This document shows positions 4,518 through 5,558 of a stretch of DNA of 5,558 bases, one piece after another. Under the pieces are notes generated by a model. The model saw only the letters and a program-made list of their open reading frames with translations. It ran no database searches and was not told the origin of the DNA. The DNA lies in NCBI GenBank assembly GCA_017453765.1, contig JAFTEG010000167.1:1-5558 (forward strand), given 5' to 3'. Source of the DNA: Selenomonadaceae bacterium. Lineage in GTDB: Bacteria > Bacillota > Negativicutes > Selenomonadales > Selenomonadaceae. Within the stretch, counting starts at the first letter, position 1; each line of letters opens with the position of its first letter. A program made the position numbers and the translations under genes.

Positions 4518-5558
4518 GTGGGGGATGCAAAAGACTATCCGAAACTGGGAGGACCTGACTCCGGCTACTTGTACGAATTTAGGGACGACGGAGTATATTT
4601 GACGATATACCCCAACACGGCGGATTCTCTCCTTTTTGAACTTTCGGATATGCGCCAAATATTAAGAGAATGCGGCGTGCCAAATTACGACGTGACAATG
4701 TTGGCGCGAACAGTACGCGAGGCGTCGGGTGTTTCACAAAAAATTGCCGCGCCCGTTAAAATGACGCAGGAAATGTTAGACAAAGTAGGTACCGGCGAAT
4801 CAGACGAACCTGCAGTAAGTGCTGAAGACCTTTCAGAAAGTTATGCGAGAATTATCATTGACATAAGCCGCGACAAAATGAAAGCTACCGTAAGATACGA
4901 TACAAAAGCCGGTGCAAAACTACCCGATGCCGATATGGTATTGGCGGAACTTAAGGCGCAACGAATTTCTTACGGCATTGATGAAGCAAGTATTAAAGAA
5001 AACTGCGACAGCCTTAGACCATATGTCGCCGCGCAGGGATTGGCTCCCGTTGCAGGTAACAACGCTTACATTGACAGGAAGTTTGATCTAAGTTCAAAAG
5101 GACGCCCCGTAATTGACGAATATGACCGCGTTGACTACAAAAATATGAATTTGTTCGTATTAGTCAAGGCGAATGAAACGCTTGCAATAAGGATACCGCA
5201 GACTAAAGGCACGCCGGGCAAAAATATTTACGGTGAAACAGTTCCCGCGCAAAACGGTCGTCCCATTCCGATGCCTGCCGGTAAAAATACTACGGTTATC
5301 GGTGAAAATCAGCTTGTTGCCGCGATTAACGGACAGATTGTCGACACCGGCAATAAAATCAGCGTTGACCCGCGTCTTGAAATTACAAGCTCGGTCGGCG
5401 TTGCTACCGGCAACATTGATTTTGACGGCACCGTTACCATTTCCGGCGACGTGCAACAGGGCTTTTCAGTGAAAGCTACCGGCGACATTGAGATTAAAGG
5501 CAGTGTAAACGGCGCGGAAGTTGTCGGACGCAATGTAGTTGTAGGCGGCGGCTTGACC
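4518..5558 (+). CDS. fapA: FapA (DUF342) family protein, 3' partial
   Basis: Starting at GTG 4518, the frame stays open to the right edge; 347 residues are visible. Members of this family are usually 450-650 residues, so the C-terminal part is missing. Residues 1-100 form an N-terminal module (YLYEFRDDGVYLTIYP, then a helix around 42-70). A second module follows at about 108-170 (YARIIIDISRDKMKATVRYD, then VLAELKAQRISYGIDEASIK). The family signature QTKGTPGKNIYGE is at 228-240. From about 285 onward, short Gly/Val/Ile-rich turns (ATGNIDFDGTVTISGDV, VKATGDIEIKGSV) mark the start of the right-handed beta-helix typical of DUF342. In Vibrio a FapA protein is linked to flagellation; the biochemical role elsewhere is unclear. 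The position right after sigD supports a motility link. No signal peptide, so cytoplasmic. Confidence 0.92.
   Translation, partial: MGDAKDYPKLGGPDSGYLYEFRDDGVYLTIYPNTADSLLFELSDMRQILRECGVPNYDVTMLARTVREASGVSQKIAAPVKMTQEMLDKVGTGESDEPAVSAEDLSESYARIIIDISRDKMKATVRYDTKAGAKLPDADMVLAELKAQRISYGIDEASIKENCDSLRPYVAAQGLAPVAGNNAYIDRKFDLSSKGRPVIDEYDRVDYKNMNLFVLVKANETLAIRIPQTKGTPGKNIYGETVPAQNGRPIPMPAGKNTTVIGENQLVAAINGQIVDTGNKISVDPRLEITSSVGVATGNIDFDGTVTISGDVQQGFSVKATGDIEIKGSVNGAEVVGRNVVVGGGLT

Noticed and set aside
5160..5533. Several overlapping frames near the right edge
   Set aside because: They are shadows of the FapA-family frame, which matches family motifs continuously through this stretch.

Overview
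The window is a run of co-directional (+ strand) chemotaxis and motility genes from a motile, Gram-positive-type lineage. The gene order cheA, cheW, cheC, cheD, a small membrane protein, sigD/fliA, fapA, together with the CheC/CheD pair that enteric bacteria lack, fits a Firmicute. My best guess is Negativicutes (Selenomonas-like). That placement is inferred from protein style and gene order, not from a search.

Layout. Positions 1-1286 hold the 3' part of cheA: an Ala/Pro/Gly linker, then dimerisation, ATPase and CheW-like domains; the start lies outside the window. A 159-bp gap filled by a 13-bp tandem repeat leads to cheW (1446-1922). A 98-bp gap of GATC octamers and CTAGTAA heptamers leads to cheC (2021-2635), followed after 2 bp by cheD (2638-3123). 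An 81-bp gap made almost wholly of 7-bp-period repeats that can fold back on themselves precedes a small two-helix membrane protein with a Gln/Pro/Ala tail (3220-3609, best start TTG). A 78-bp gap with two more heptamer repeats precedes the flagellar sigma factor (3688-4443). After 74 bp the DUF342/FapA-family gene starts at GTG 4518 and runs off the right edge.

How the genes work together. CheA and CheW form the receptor-coupled kinase core. CheC (CheY-P phosphatase) and CheD (receptor glutamine deamidase) form the adaptation pair typical of Bacillus and Thermotoga-like systems. The sigma factor drives late flagellar and chemotaxis transcription. FapA-family proteins are linked to flagellar assembly in some bacteria. 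No terminator is visible between the genes, so they are probably co-transcribed with an upstream flagellar/chemotaxis operon.

The genes themselves are ordinary. The unusual signal is in the gaps: four of the five gaps longer than 2 bp carry unrelated short tandem repeats with periods of 7, 8 or 13 bp, placed between a stop codon and the next ribosome binding site. No gap exceeds 300 bp, and I see no RNA gene, insertion sequence or CRISPR array.
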